Below are positions 15,901 through 24,471 of a DNA stretch of 64,000 nt, in pieces. This DNA comes from Palsa-504 sp963756575 (GTDB lineage Bacteria > Actinomycetota > Actinomycetes > Streptosporangiales > Streptosporangiaceae). The notes beneath the pieces are model-generated. The model was not told the DNA's origin, did not search any database, and saw only the letters and a list, made by a program, of their open reading frames with translations. The DNA is taken from positions 1 through 64,000 of the forward strand of contig CAVWOM010000009.1 of NCBI GenBank assembly GCA_963756575.1, read 5' to 3'. A program made the translations under genes and the position numbers. Within the stretch, counting starts at the first letter, position 1. Every line of letters begins with the position of its first letter.

Positions 15901-17001
15901 GCGGGGCGGGTGATGTTCAGTTCGTACGGGCCGACCGAGACCACGGTCGATGCGACGTTGTGGCGGTGCGGGGCGGGTGCGGGGCAGGTGGCGATCGGGG
16001 TGCCGGTGGTCAATACGCGGGTGTTCGTGCTGGATGAGTGGCTGGGGCCGGTGCCGGCCGGGGTGTGCGGGGAGCTGTATGTGGCGGGGGCGGGGCTGGC
16101 GCGGGGGTACCTGGGGCGGGCGGGGCTGACGGCGGAGCGGTTCACCGCGTGCCCGTTCGGGGCGGGCGGGGAGCGGATGTACCGGACGGGGGACCTGGCG
16201 CGGTGGACGGCGGGCGGGGAGCTGGTGTTCGCGGGGCGCGCTGATGAGCAGGTCAAGATCCGGGGGTTCCGGGTGGAGCCGGGTGAGGTGGAGGCGGTGC
16301 TGGCTTCGTGCCCGGGGGTGGCGCGGGCCGCGGTGACCGCCCGCCGGGACGCTCCCGGCGATGTGCGGCTGGCTGCCTACGTGGTGCCCGCGGACGGCGG
16401 GGGCGGGGAGGGGCTGGCGGGGGCGGTGCGGGCGCATGCGGCGGGGCGGCTGCCGGAGTACATGGTGCCGTCGGCGGTGGTGGTGCTGGATGCGCTGCCG
16501 CTGACTCGTCACGGCAAGCTGGACAAGGCGGCGCTGCCGGCCCCGGACTACGCGGGTGCCGCGGCGGGCGGGCGGGGCCCGGCGTCGGTGGCGGAGGAGC
16601 TGCTGTGCGCGGCGTTCGCCGGGGTGCTGGGCCTGGACCGGGTTGGCCCGGAGGATGACTTCTTCGCCCTCGGCGGGCATTCGCTGCTGGCGGTGCGGCT
16701 GGCGTCGCGGGTGCGGGTGGTGCTGGGCGCGGAGGTGGGGGTCCGGGCGGTGTTCGAGGCGCCGACCCCGGCGGCGCTGGCCGCGGTCCTGCAAGGGGCG
16801 GCCCCGGCCCGGCTGCCGCTGGCGGCGCGGGCCCGGCCGGAGCGGGTGCCGTTGTCGTTCGCCCAGCAGCGGCTGTGGTTCATCGCCCAGCTGGAGGGAC
16901 CCAGCGCGGTCTACAACAACCCGGTGGCGCTGCGGCTGGACGGCGACCTGGACACCGGGGCGCTGGAAGCGGCGCTGGCGCGACGTGCTGGGCCGGCATG
17001 A
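12958..17001 (+). CDS. NRPS fragment: A4 end, T4, C5, A5 (unassigned), T5, C6 start
   Basis: This ORF of 1347 residues resumes at the YRTGD motif of A4. T4 has FFALGGHSL near 13440 and C5 has HHIATDG near 14010. The C5 loop near 14708-14763 is a Gly-Gly-Ser repeat. A5 (about 15050-16540) has FDTFGWE, SSYGPTETTVDAT, YRTGD and GKLDK. Its hand-read code D-T-W-T-I-A-S-V-D differs from A3 at one position, so modules 3 and 5 probably load the same or a closely related residue. Bases 16029-16980 are nearly the same as the first 950 bases of the window. The frame breaks near 16980 where an extra c follows gctggcg. The ATG at 12958 is internal to the A domain. Confidence 0.9.
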   Translation: MYRTGDLARWTAGGELVFAGRADEQVKIRGFRVEPGEVEAVLAGCPGVARAAVAVREDVPGDRRLVAYLVPGDRDGDGEGLAAAARAHAAGRLPEYMVPSAVVVLAALPLAASGKLDRAALPAPQYAAAGGREAATVTEELLCGLFAEVLGAERVGPEDDFFALGGHSLLAVRLASRVRVVLGAEVGVRAVFEAPTPAALAAVLQGAAPARLPLAARARPERVPLSFAQQRLWFIAQLEGPSAVYNNPVALRLDGDLDTAALEAALADVIARHEVLRTVFPVADGQPYQRVLGMDELGWELPVTEMTGVEDLPAVVAGIAAEPFDLAVQVPVRARLLTAGPGAHVLVLVFHHIATDGWSTAIFARDLRTAYSARREGAVPGWVPLPVQYADYALWQRELLGDAADPGSLLSQQAAWWRDALAGVPPELALPADRPRPAAASHRGHAARLQVPAQMHQQLAGLAREQGVTMFMVVQAALAVLLSKLGAGTDIPVGTAVAGRTDEALDDLVGFFVNTLVLRTDLSGDPGFTEVLGRVRQFWLGALERQDVPFERLVDDLAPDRSLARHPLFQVMLTMQDNAPVASAGSRGSGGSGGSGGSGGSGDLPGVRASAVRAGTGAARFDLDVFLGEGRDAAGAPAGLRGAVTVAADLFDEATARVIADRFVRVLGVVAADPGVRPRQVQVLGEAERAQLVWGWNETAVDVPVGSLGGLFGVVAGRVPDAVAVVEGEVCVSYGELAVRAGRLAGVLAGLGAGPETVVAVVMERGAELVAAVLGVLAAGAAYLLVDPGYPAGRVGFMLADAGPAVVVAGAGLGGLAGLAGVPVVDAGAGLGAAGDGVPGGLGGGVAAVGGAAYVVYTSGSSGVPKGVVVSHAGFASLAAGQARDLGVGAGCRVAQFASAGFDTFGWEWCMALLSGAALVVVPERWRLGAELAGLVARAGVTHVTLPPAVLAGLDEGLVPGSVVVISAGDVLPAGVMARWSAGRVMFSSYGPTETTVDATLWRCGAGAGQVAIGVPVVNTRVFVLDEWLGPVPAGVCGELYVAGAGLARGYLGRAGLTAERFTACPFGAGGERMYRTGDLARWTAGGELVFAGRADEQVKIRGFRVEPGEVEAVLASCPGVARAAVTARRDAPGDVRLAAYVVPADGGGGEGLAGAVRAHAAGRLPEYMVPSAVVVLDALPLTRHGKLDKAALPAPDYAGAAAGGRGPASVAEELLCAAFAGVLGLDRVGPEDDFFALGGHSLLAVRLASRVRVVLGAEVGVRAVFEAPTPAALAAVLQGAAPARLPLAARARPERVPLSFAQQRLWFIAQLEGPSAVYNNPVALRLDGDLDTGALEAALARRAGPA
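14708..14763 (+). repeat. In-frame 9-bp repeats (Gly-Ser-Gly) in C5 loop
   Basis: About six copies of the 9-base unit ggatccggg encode a flexible Gly-Ser linker. They sit in C5 between the VMLTMQDNAP motif and DLPGVRAS. The reading frame is preserved. It is the longest of the loop repeats in this synthetase. Confidence 0.85.
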
Positions 17002-17490
17002 GGTGCTGCGCACGGTGTTCCCGGCCGCGGACGGCGAGCCGTGGCAGCGGGTGCTGTCCCTGGAAGAGGCGAGCTGGCGGCTGGAGACCGCCGAGGCGGC
17101 CGGGGAGGACCTGCCCGCGGTGGTGGCGCAGGCGGCGGGAGAGCCGTTCGACCTGGCCGTGCAGGTTCCGGTGCGGGCGCGGCTGCTGGCCGCGGGCCCG
17201 GGGACGCACGTGCTGGTGCTGGTGCTCCACCACATCGCCACCGACGGCTGGTCGGCCGGGGTGCTGTCCCGGGACCTGTCGGCGGCCTACGCCGCCCGGC
17301 GGGAGGGCCGGGCACCGGGCTGGGACCCGCTGCCGGTGCAGTACGCCGACTACGCCATCTGGCAGCGGGAGCTGCTCGGCGACGCCGATGAGCCGGGCAG
17401 CCTGCTGTCGCAGCAGGCGGCCTGGTGGCGGCAGGCCCTGGCCGGGGCGCCGGGCGAGCTGGCGCTGCCGGCCGACCGGCCGCGGCCTGG
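16986..17490 (+). CDS. NRPS fragment: middle of C6 with the catalytic HHIATDG motif
   Basis: This short in-frame stretch between two frame breaks carries the body of condensation domain 6. It reads DVLGRHEVLRTVFP, then HVLVLVLHHIATDGWSAG, then PVQYADYAIWQRELL. The upstream break near 16980 is one extra base. The downstream break near 17487 looks like two extra bases (gcggcctggccgacc against gcggccggcgacc near 1457). The real coding content is limited to this interval. It belongs to the same polypeptide as the flanking fragments. Confidence 0.75.
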
Positions 17491-20400
17491 CCGACCCCGA
17501 GCCACCGCGGGTATACGGCCCCGCTGCGGGTCCCGGCGCAGGTGCATCAGCAGCTGATCGGCCTGGCCCGGGAGCAGGGCGTAACCATGTTCATGGTGAT
17601 CCAGTCGGTACTGGCGGTGCTGCTAAGCAGGCTGGGCGCCGGGGAGGACATCCCGGTCGGCACCGCGGTGGCGGGGCGGACCGATGAGGCGCTCGATGAC
17701 CTGGTTGGGTTCTTCGTCAACACGCTGGTGCTGCGCACCGACGTGTCCGGCGACCCGGAGTTCACGCAGGTCCTGGGGCGGGTGCGCCAGTTCTGGCTGG
17801 GCGCCCTGGAGCACCAGGACGTGCCGTTCGAGCGGCTGGTCGACGACCTGGCCCCGGACCGGTCCCTGGCCCGCCACCCGCTGTTCCAGGTCATGCTGAC
17901 CATGCAGGACAACGCCCCCACGGCCCCGCCCGGGTCCGCGGGGTCCGCGGGGCTGCCCGGCGTGCGGGCGGCCAGGATCGGCGCCGGGACCGGGGTGGCC
18001 CGGTTCGACCTGGACGTGGCCCTGGCCGAGACCCGCGACGGGCAGAACCAGCCCGGCGGACTGCGTGGGTCGGTGCTAACGGCGGCGGACTTGTTCGACG
18101 AGGCGACCGCGCGGGTCATCGCGGGCCGGTTCGCCCGGGTGCTGGCCGCCGTCGCCGCCGATCCGCAGGTCCGGCCGCGGCAGGTCCAGGTGCTCGACCG
18201 CGCCGAGCGGGCGCAGCTGATCACCGGCTGGAACGATACCGCGGCACCGGTGCCGGCTGAGACGGTCGCGGAGCTGATCGCGGCACAGGCGACGCGGACG
18301 CCAGACGCGATCGCGGTGTGCTGCGAGGATACCTGGGTTAGTTACGGGGAGCTGCTGGGCCGGGCGGCCCGCCTCGGCGGGTACCTGCGGGCGGCCGGGG
18401 CCGGGCCGGAGACCGTGGTCGGGCTGCGCCTGGAACGCGGCCCGGACATGGTCACCGCGATGCTGGGGACATGGCTGGCCGGGGCGGCGTACCTGCCGCT
18501 GGACTCGGCCTACCCGGCGGAGCGGATCGCCTGGATGCTGGACGATGCGGGACCGGTCGTCGTGCTGGACGGCCCGCTGCCCGCTGGGCCCGGCAGGCTG
18601 GCATCCGGGCCGGTACCGGGCAGCCCGGCCTACCTGATCTACACCTCCGGCTCGACCGGACGGCCCAAGGGCGTCACCGTGACCCAAGCCGCCCTGTCGG
18701 CCTTCCTGGCCGCGATGACGGTCCGCGTGCCGCTGTCGGCTGCCGACAAGATGCTCGCAGTGACCACGGCCTCATTCGACATCCACGTGCTGGAGCTGTA
18801 CCAGCCGCTGGCCGCCGGGGCCGCGGTGGTGCTGGCTGGTCCGCGGGAGGCCCGCGACCCGGACCTGCTGTCCGGGCTGATCACCCGGTCCGGGGCCACG
18901 GTCATGCAGGCCACCCCCGCACTGTGGCAGGCGCTGCTGGACACCAGCCCCGCCGCGGTCACAGGGCTGCGCGTCTTGACCGGAGGAGAGGCGCTGCCGC
19001 CAGCCCTGGGCACCCGGCTGCGCAGCGCCGCCGCTGGGCTGGTCAACCTGTACGGCCCCACCGAGACCACCGTCTGGTCCGCCGCCGCTGTCGACCCGGC
19101 ACCGGGCGGCGAGCCGATCGGCACCCCGATCGCCAATACCCGCGTCTACGTGCTGGACGCCTGGTTGGATCCGGTCCCGGCCGGGGTGGCGGGGGAGCTG
19201 TACATCGCCGGGGCCGGGCTCGCCCGCGGCTACCACCGCCAGCCCGCGCTGACCGCCGCCCGGTTCACCGCCTGCCCGTTCGGCCCGGCCGGGGAACGCA
19301 TGTACCGGACCGGCGACCTGGCCCGCTGGAGCACCGACGGGCAGCTGATGTTCGCCGGGCGCGCCGATGACCAGGTTAAGCTGCGCGGGTTCCGGATCGA
19401 GCCCGGCGAGGTCGAAACCGTCCTGGCCGCCTGCCCCGGCATCGCCCGGGCCGTGGTCACCGCCAGGGAGGACATTCCCGGTGGCCGCCAGCTCGTCGCC
19501 TACATCACCCCCCTCCCCGGCCCGGGTCCCGACCCCGTTGCGCTAGCCGCCCGCGCCCGCCAGCACGCCGCCACCCGTCTCCCCGACTACATGATTCCCG
19601 CCATCATCACCACCTTGGAGACCTTCCCCCTGACCCCGAACGGGAAGATCGACCGGGCCCAGCTCCCCGCCCCGCGCGTGCCCGCCGGTCTAGCCGGTCA
19701 GGCGCCTGCCTCGGTTGTCGAGGAGATCATCTGCGGCTTGTTCGCCGGGGTACTGGGGCTGGACCGGGTGGGAGCGCAGGATGATTTCTTCGCGCTGGGC
19801 GGCCACTCGCTGCTGGCAGTCCGGCTGGCCAGCCGGATCCGTTCGGCCCTCGGCGTAGAACTTCCGGTCCGCGCCTTGTTCGAAGCGCCCACCCCGGCCG
19901 GGCTTGCCGCCCGGCTGGCTGCCGCGGCTCCCGCCCGGTCCCGGCTGGCTCCACGGCAGCGGCCGGAGCGGGTGCCGTTGTCGTTCGCCCAGCAGCGGCT
20001 GTGGTTCATCGCCCAGCTCGAAGGACCAAGCACGGTCTATAACAACCCGGTGGCCCTGCGGCTGGACGGCGAACTAGACGTCGCCGCACTCGCTGCCGCG
20101 CTCGCGGACGTGATCGGACGGCACGAGGTGCTGCGCACTGTGTTCCCCGTGGCCGACGGGGAGCCGTACCAGCAGACCTTGGCCGTCGAGGATCTGGGAT
20201 GGCAGCTGCCGGTGACCCAGGTAACCGACGAAGATATTGCCGGCGAGGTCGCGCGGGCGGCCAGATGCACTTTTGACCTGGCCACGGACATTCCGGTGCG
20301 AGCATGGCTCTTCAAGCCTGGCCAAGAGGTGCACGTGCTCGTACTGGTGATCCACCACATAGCTACCGACGGCTGGTCGGGCAGGTTGCTGACGCGTGAT

Positions 20401-23400
20401 ATCAGAACCGCCTACGCTGCCCGCTGTCGCGGCCAGGCACCGGAGTGGGAGCCATTGCCGGTGCAGTACGCCGATTACGCGCTGTGGCAGCGCGAGCTGC
20501 TCGGCGCCGAGGACGATCCCGGCAGCTTGCTCGCCAGGCAGGTGGTGTACTGGCGGAGCGCGCTGGGCGGGGCGCCGGCGGAGCTGGAACTGCCCACCGA
20601 CCGACCCCGTCCAGTGGCGGCCAGCTACCGCGGAATTGGTGCTCCGCTGCAGGTGCCGGCCGAGGTGCACCAGCGGCTGGCGGAGGTGGCGCGGGAACAG
20701 GGCGTGACGCTGTTCATGGTGATCCAGGCGGCGCTGGCGGTGCTGTTCTCCCGGCTGGGCGCGGGGGACGATATCCCGGTCGGCACGGCGGTGGCCGGGC
20801 GGACCGATGAGGCGCTCGATGACCTGGTCGGGTTCTTCGTCAACACGCTGGTGCTGCGTACCGACGTGTCGGGGGATCCGGAGTTCACGGTGCTGCTGGG
20901 CCGGGTCCGGGAGTACTGGCTGGATGCCCTGGACCACCAGGATGTCCCGTTCGAGCGGCTGGTCGAGGACCTGGCGCCGGACCGCTCCCTGGCCCGGCAC
21001 CCGCTGTTCCAGGTGATGCTCACCCTGGAGAACAACGCTCCCGCCGCCACGGCCGCCACGGAACTGCCTGGGCTCCGGGCCGCGGGTGTTCCGGCGGGTA
21101 CAGGGACGGCGCGATTCGATCTGAGCGTCATGCTGAGCGAGGTGTTTACGCAGGCCCAGCCGGACGGGCTGCGCGGACGGCTGACGGCGGCGGCGGATCT
21201 GTTCGACCCGGCCACCGTGCGGGCGATCGCGGTGAGGTTCACCCGGGTGCTGGCGGCAGTTGCCGCTGACCCGCAGGTCAGGCCCTATCAGGTGCAGGTG
21301 CTGGCCGACGATGAGCGACGGCAGATTCTGACCGAATGGAACGACACCGCGGCCGAAGTGCCTTCCGAGACCGTGGTGGCCTCGTTCGCGGCATGTTCCA
21401 CCGCGAACCCGGATGCGGTGGCGGTGGTCGGCGGCGGGGGCGAATGGTACAGCTACGGACAGCTGGCTGTACGGGTTAATCAGCTGGCCCAGTATCTTCG
21501 CCGGCGAGGAGCCGGACCGGAGACCGTGGTGGCGCTGTGCCTGGACAGCGGAATGCAAATGGTCTCGGCGATCCTGGCCGTGTGGACGGCGGGTGCCGCC
21601 TACCTGCCGCTTGACCCCGCCCACCCGGAGCAGCGGACCGCCTTCATGCTGACCGATAGCATGGCCGGAATCCTGGTCAGCGACCGGCATGTGGCCGGAA
21701 CACCATCCGCCAGCACGACTGTGCGGCTGGACGATCCCGCGGTAAGGACGGAGATATCGGGCCTGCCGGCCATGCCGTCGGTCGCGGGCCCAGCGGAGGG
21801 CCAGCTAGCGTACGTGATCTACACGTCGGGGTCGACCGGAGTGCCCAAGGCGGTGCAGGTCACCCACGGCGGACTGCGCAACTACGTAGCCAACGTGCCG
21901 GGCCGGGCCGGATTTGGCGAGCCGGGCGGCCGGTACGCGCTCCTGCAGGGCGCGGTGACTGACTTCGGCAACACACTGATCTTCACGAGCCTGACCACCG
22001 GCGGCGTCCTGCACGTGCTGGGATCGGATGCCGGCGCAGATTCTGAGGCTGTCGCCGGTTACCTGGCCCGCTACGGTATCGACTACCTCAAGGCGGTGCC
22101 ATCGCATCTGGCCGCCCTGGCTGGTACGAGCGGCCTGGCCCGGTTGATCCCGCGCCGCGCGCTGATGCTGGGCGGGGAAGCGACGCCGCTACGGCTGGCG
22201 AGCGAGTTGCTCGAAGTAGCGGCGGACAGGCCCGTAGTCAACCACTACGGTCCTACGGAGACGACGATCGGGGTGGCCACCGCGCGACTGTACCCGGGTC
22301 AGCTGGCAGGCAGGACGATCCCGATTGGGTCGCCGACCGGGAACACCCAGCTCTACGTCCTTGATGCTCGCCTGCAGCCAGTGCCCGCTGGCGTGCCAGG
22401 CGACCTCTACATCGGCGGGGCGCAGGTGGCTCGCGGATACGGGCGCAGGCCCGCGCTGACCGCGGAGCGGTTCGTGGCTGACATGTTCACCGGGGACGGG
22501 TCGCGGTTGTACCGGACCGGGGACTTGGCGCGCTGGCGTGCGGATGGGCAGCTGGAATTCCTGGGCCGCGCCGATGACCAGGTGAAGATCCGCGGGTTCC
22601 GGACCGAACTGGGTGAGATCGAAGCTGTGCTCGCCACCCACCCCCTTGTTGACCAGGTAGTCGTGCTTCTCAGGGAAGACATCACGGGCGATGGGCGGCT
22701 GGCCGCCTATGTGGTCCGAACCGCCGCGGGCGGCGGAGCGCACGACACACCGAACGACGGGGACGTCGCGGTGGCCAACGGGCTGGCCGCGATGGTGCGC
22801 GAGTTTGCGGCGGGACGGCTGCCCGATCACATGGTCCCCGCGGCGGTGGTGGTGCTGGACGCGCTGCCGTTGACGGCGAACGGCAAGGTGGACAGGAAGG
22901 CGCTTCCCCGTCCCGATTACGCGGCGGATACGGCGGGAGGCCGGGGACCCGCCACCGTGCGGGAAGAGATCTTGTGCCAGGCCTTCGCGGAGGTCCTAGG
23001 GCTGGATCGGGTAGGCGTGGACGATAGCTTCTTCGCCCTGGGTGGCCATTCCCTGCTGGTGATCCGGCTGGTGCAGCGCCTGCGGGAGCGCGGAGTGCGG
23101 GTTTCCGCTCGAGCGCTGTTCCAGACGCCCACCGTGGCCGGGCTCGCGACGGCCGCCGGACCGAACGAGGTCACGGTGCCGGCCAACCGGATCCCCGCCG
23201 GAGCACGGGAAATCACGCCGGACATGCTGCCGCTGGTCGAGCTCACAGCCGGCCAGATAGAGCGGATTACCGCGGGCGTTGAGGGCGGGGCGGCGAACGT
23301 CGCGGACATATATCCGCTGGCCCCGCTGCAGGAAGGCATGCTGTTCCATCACCTGATGGCCGACGAGAGCCGGTCTGACGTGTACCTGAGGCCATTCGTG

Positions 23401-24471
23401 CTCGGGGTCGACTCGCGGGCCAGGCTGGATGCATTCCTCAGTGCGCTGCAGAAGGTCGTGGACCGCCACGACATCTACCGGACTGCCCTGGCCTGGGCCG
23501 GACTGCCCGCTGCGGTGCAGGTGGTATGGCGTCAGGCGACGGTACCGGTGACGGAAGTGCCGGTCGAGGGCCGCGGTCAGGCCGCTGCCCGCCAGCTGAT
23601 GGCAGCGGCCGGGTCGTGGATAGACCTGGGCCGGGCGCCGCTGCTCTGCGTGCACGTGGCCGCCGAGCCGGGCACCGGACGGTGGCTGGCGCTGCTGCAG
23701 ATCCATCACGTTGTGCGTGACCACATGGCGATGGATGTGATGCTGGAGGAGGTCGCGGCGGTCCTGCGCGGCGGGGAGCGCCGGCTGCCCGCACCGTTGC
23801 CGTTCCGGAACTTTGTCGCCCATGCCCGGCTGGACACCGCGCAGGAGGACCACGAGCGGTACTTCGCCGATCTGCTGGGTGACGTAACCGAGCCGACGGC
23901 CCCGTACGGGCTCCTGGACGTGCACCGGGATGGGTCAGCCGCCGAGGAGGCGCGGCTGATGATGGATGAGAGCCTAGCCGGGCGAGTCCGGGCGCGGGCG
24001 CGGGCGCTGGGGGTATCTCCGGCCACCGTGTTCCACGTGGCGTGGGCGCGGGTACTGGCGTCCGTTTCTGGCCGTGATGATGTGGTGTTCGGTACGGTGC
24101 TGTTCGGCCGGATGAACGCTGGCCCAGGTGCGGACCGGGTGCCGGGTCCCTTCATGAACACCTTGCCGGTGCGGGTGCGCGCGGGCGCGGCGGGCGCGGC
24201 GGAGGCGGTAACCGCGATGCAAGCCCAGATGGCTGGGCTGCTGCTGCACGAGCACGCGTCGCTGGCGCTGGCGCAGAAGGCGAGCGGCGTCGCGGCGCAG
24301 GTGCCGCTGTTCACCGCGATTCTCAACTGCCGCCACAGCCCGCCTGCCACTAGGCAGAGCGGCCGGTTCCGGTTCCGGTTCCGGTTCCGGTTCCGGTTCG
24401 AGGATGCCGGGGATAACGCTGCTCTTCACCAAGGATCCCACCAACTATCCGCTGATGGCCGCCATCGATGA
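17425..24471 (+). CDS. NRPS fragment: C6 end, A6 (Gly code), T6, C7, A7 (Asp-like), T7, C8 (DCL/dual-like)
   Basis: This ORF has 2348 residues; the true frame runs from about 17490 to about 24360. A6 (about 18230-19670) has FDIHVLELY and code D-I-L-Q-L-G-L-V-W, again glycine. C7 has HHIATDG near 20353. A7 (about 21340-22900) has VTDFGNTL and code D-F-T-K-M-G-H-I-G, similar to the Asp code DLTKVGHIG. T7 carries FFALGGHSLLVIRL. The last condensation domain differs from the rest: it begins IYPLAPLQEGMLFHHLM, as DCL or dual epimerisation/condensation domains do, and its catalytic motif is HHVVRDH, with His in place of the usual Gly. The frame is lost at a GGTTCC repeat near 24362. Codon use is more mixed here than in modules 4 and 5. 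Confidence 0.92.
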   Translation: MAAGPGRGAGRAGAAGRPAAAWPTPSHRGYTAPLRVPAQVHQQLIGLAREQGVTMFMVIQSVLAVLLSRLGAGEDIPVGTAVAGRTDEALDDLVGFFVNTLVLRTDVSGDPEFTQVLGRVRQFWLGALEHQDVPFERLVDDLAPDRSLARHPLFQVMLTMQDNAPTAPPGSAGSAGLPGVRAARIGAGTGVARFDLDVALAETRDGQNQPGGLRGSVLTAADLFDEATARVIAGRFARVLAAVAADPQVRPRQVQVLDRAERAQLITGWNDTAAPVPAETVAELIAAQATRTPDAIAVCCEDTWVSYGELLGRAARLGGYLRAAGAGPETVVGLRLERGPDMVTAMLGTWLAGAAYLPLDSAYPAERIAWMLDDAGPVVVLDGPLPAGPGRLASGPVPGSPAYLIYTSGSTGRPKGVTVTQAALSAFLAAMTVRVPLSAADKMLAVTTASFDIHVLELYQPLAAGAAVVLAGPREARDPDLLSGLITRSGATVMQATPALWQALLDTSPAAVTGLRVLTGGEALPPALGTRLRSAAAGLVNLYGPTETTVWSAAAVDPAPGGEPIGTPIANTRVYVLDAWLDPVPAGVAGELYIAGAGLARGYHRQPALTAARFTACPFGPAGERMYRTGDLARWSTDGQLMFAGRADDQVKLRGFRIEPGEVETVLAACPGIARAVVTAREDIPGGRQLVAYITPLPGPGPDPVALAARARQHAATRLPDYMIPAIITTLETFPLTPNGKIDRAQLPAPRVPAGLAGQAPASVVEEIICGLFAGVLGLDRVGAQDDFFALGGHSLLAVRLASRIRSALGVELPVRALFEAPTPAGLAARLAAAAPARSRLAPRQRPERVPLSFAQQRLWFIAQLEGPSTVYNNPVALRLDGELDVAALAAALADVIGRHEVLRTVFPVADGEPYQQTLAVEDLGWQLPVTQVTDEDIAGEVARAARCTFDLATDIPVRAWLFKPGQEVHVLVLVIHHIATDGWSGRLLTRDIRTAYAARCRGQAPEWEPLPVQYADYALWQRELLGAEDDPGSLLARQVVYWRSALGGAPAELELPTDRPRPVAASYRGIGAPLQVPAEVHQRLAEVAREQGVTLFMVIQAALAVLFSRLGAGDDIPVGTAVAGRTDEALDDLVGFFVNTLVLRTDVSGDPEFTVLLGRVREYWLDALDHQDVPFERLVEDLAPDRSLARHPLFQVMLTLENNAPAATAATELPGLRAAGVPAGTGTARFDLSVMLSEVFTQAQPDGLRGRLTAAADLFDPATVRAIAVRFTRVLAAVAADPQVRPYQVQVLADDERRQILTEWNDTAAEVPSETVVASFAACSTANPDAVAVVGGGGEWYSYGQLAVRVNQLAQYLRRRGAGPETVVALCLDSGMQMVSAILAVWTAGAAYLPLDPAHPEQRTAFMLTDSMAGILVSDRHVAGTPSASTTVRLDDPAVRTEISGLPAMPSVAGPAEGQLAYVIYTSGSTGVPKAVQVTHGGLRNYVANVPGRAGFGEPGGRYALLQGAVTDFGNTLIFTSLTTGGVLHVLGSDAGADSEAVAGYLARYGIDYLKAVPSHLAALAGTSGLARLIPRRALMLGGEATPLRLASELLEVAADRPVVNHYGPTETTIGVATARLYPGQLAGRTIPIGSPTGNTQLYVLDARLQPVPAGVPGDLYIGGAQVARGYGRRPALTAERFVADMFTGDGSRLYRTGDLARWRADGQLEFLGRADDQVKIRGFRTELGEIEAVLATHPLVDQVVVLLREDITGDGRLAAYVVRTAAGGGAHDTPNDGDVAVANGLAAMVREFAAGRLPDHMVPAAVVVLDALPLTANGKVDRKALPRPDYAADTAGGRGPATVREEILCQAFAEVLGLDRVGVDDSFFALGGHSLLVIRLVQRLRERGVRVSARALFQTPTVAGLATAAGPNEVTVPANRIPAGAREITPDMLPLVELTAGQIERITAGVEGGAANVADIYPLAPLQEGMLFHHLMADESRSDVYLRPFVLGVDSRARLDAFLSALQKVVDRHDIYRTALAWAGLPAAVQVVWRQATVPVTEVPVEGRGQAAARQLMAAAGSWIDLGRAPLLCVHVAAEPGTGRWLALLQIHHVVRDHMAMDVMLEEVAAVLRGGERRLPAPLPFRNFVAHARLDTAQEDHERYFADLLGDVTEPTAPYGLLDVHRDGSAAEEARLMMDESLAGRVRARARALGVSPATVFHVAWARVLASVSGRDDVVFGTVLFGRMNAGPGADRVPGPFMNTLPVRVRAGAAGAAEAVTAMQAQMAGLLLHEHASLALAQKASGVAAQVPLFTAILNCRHSPPATRQSGRFRFRFRFRFRFEDAGDNAALHQGSHQLSADGRHR
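24362..24399 (+). repeat. GGTTCC hexamer repeat in C8 loop at a frame break
   Basis: Six tandem ggttcc units encode (Gly-Ser)n in the frame of the downstream ORF but (Arg-Phe)n in the frame of the upstream ORF. The position matches the loops that carry 9-bp repeats in the other C domains. The indel that separates the two ORFs lies at or just before this repeat, so slippage or a sequencing error is the likely cause. Confidence 0.85.
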
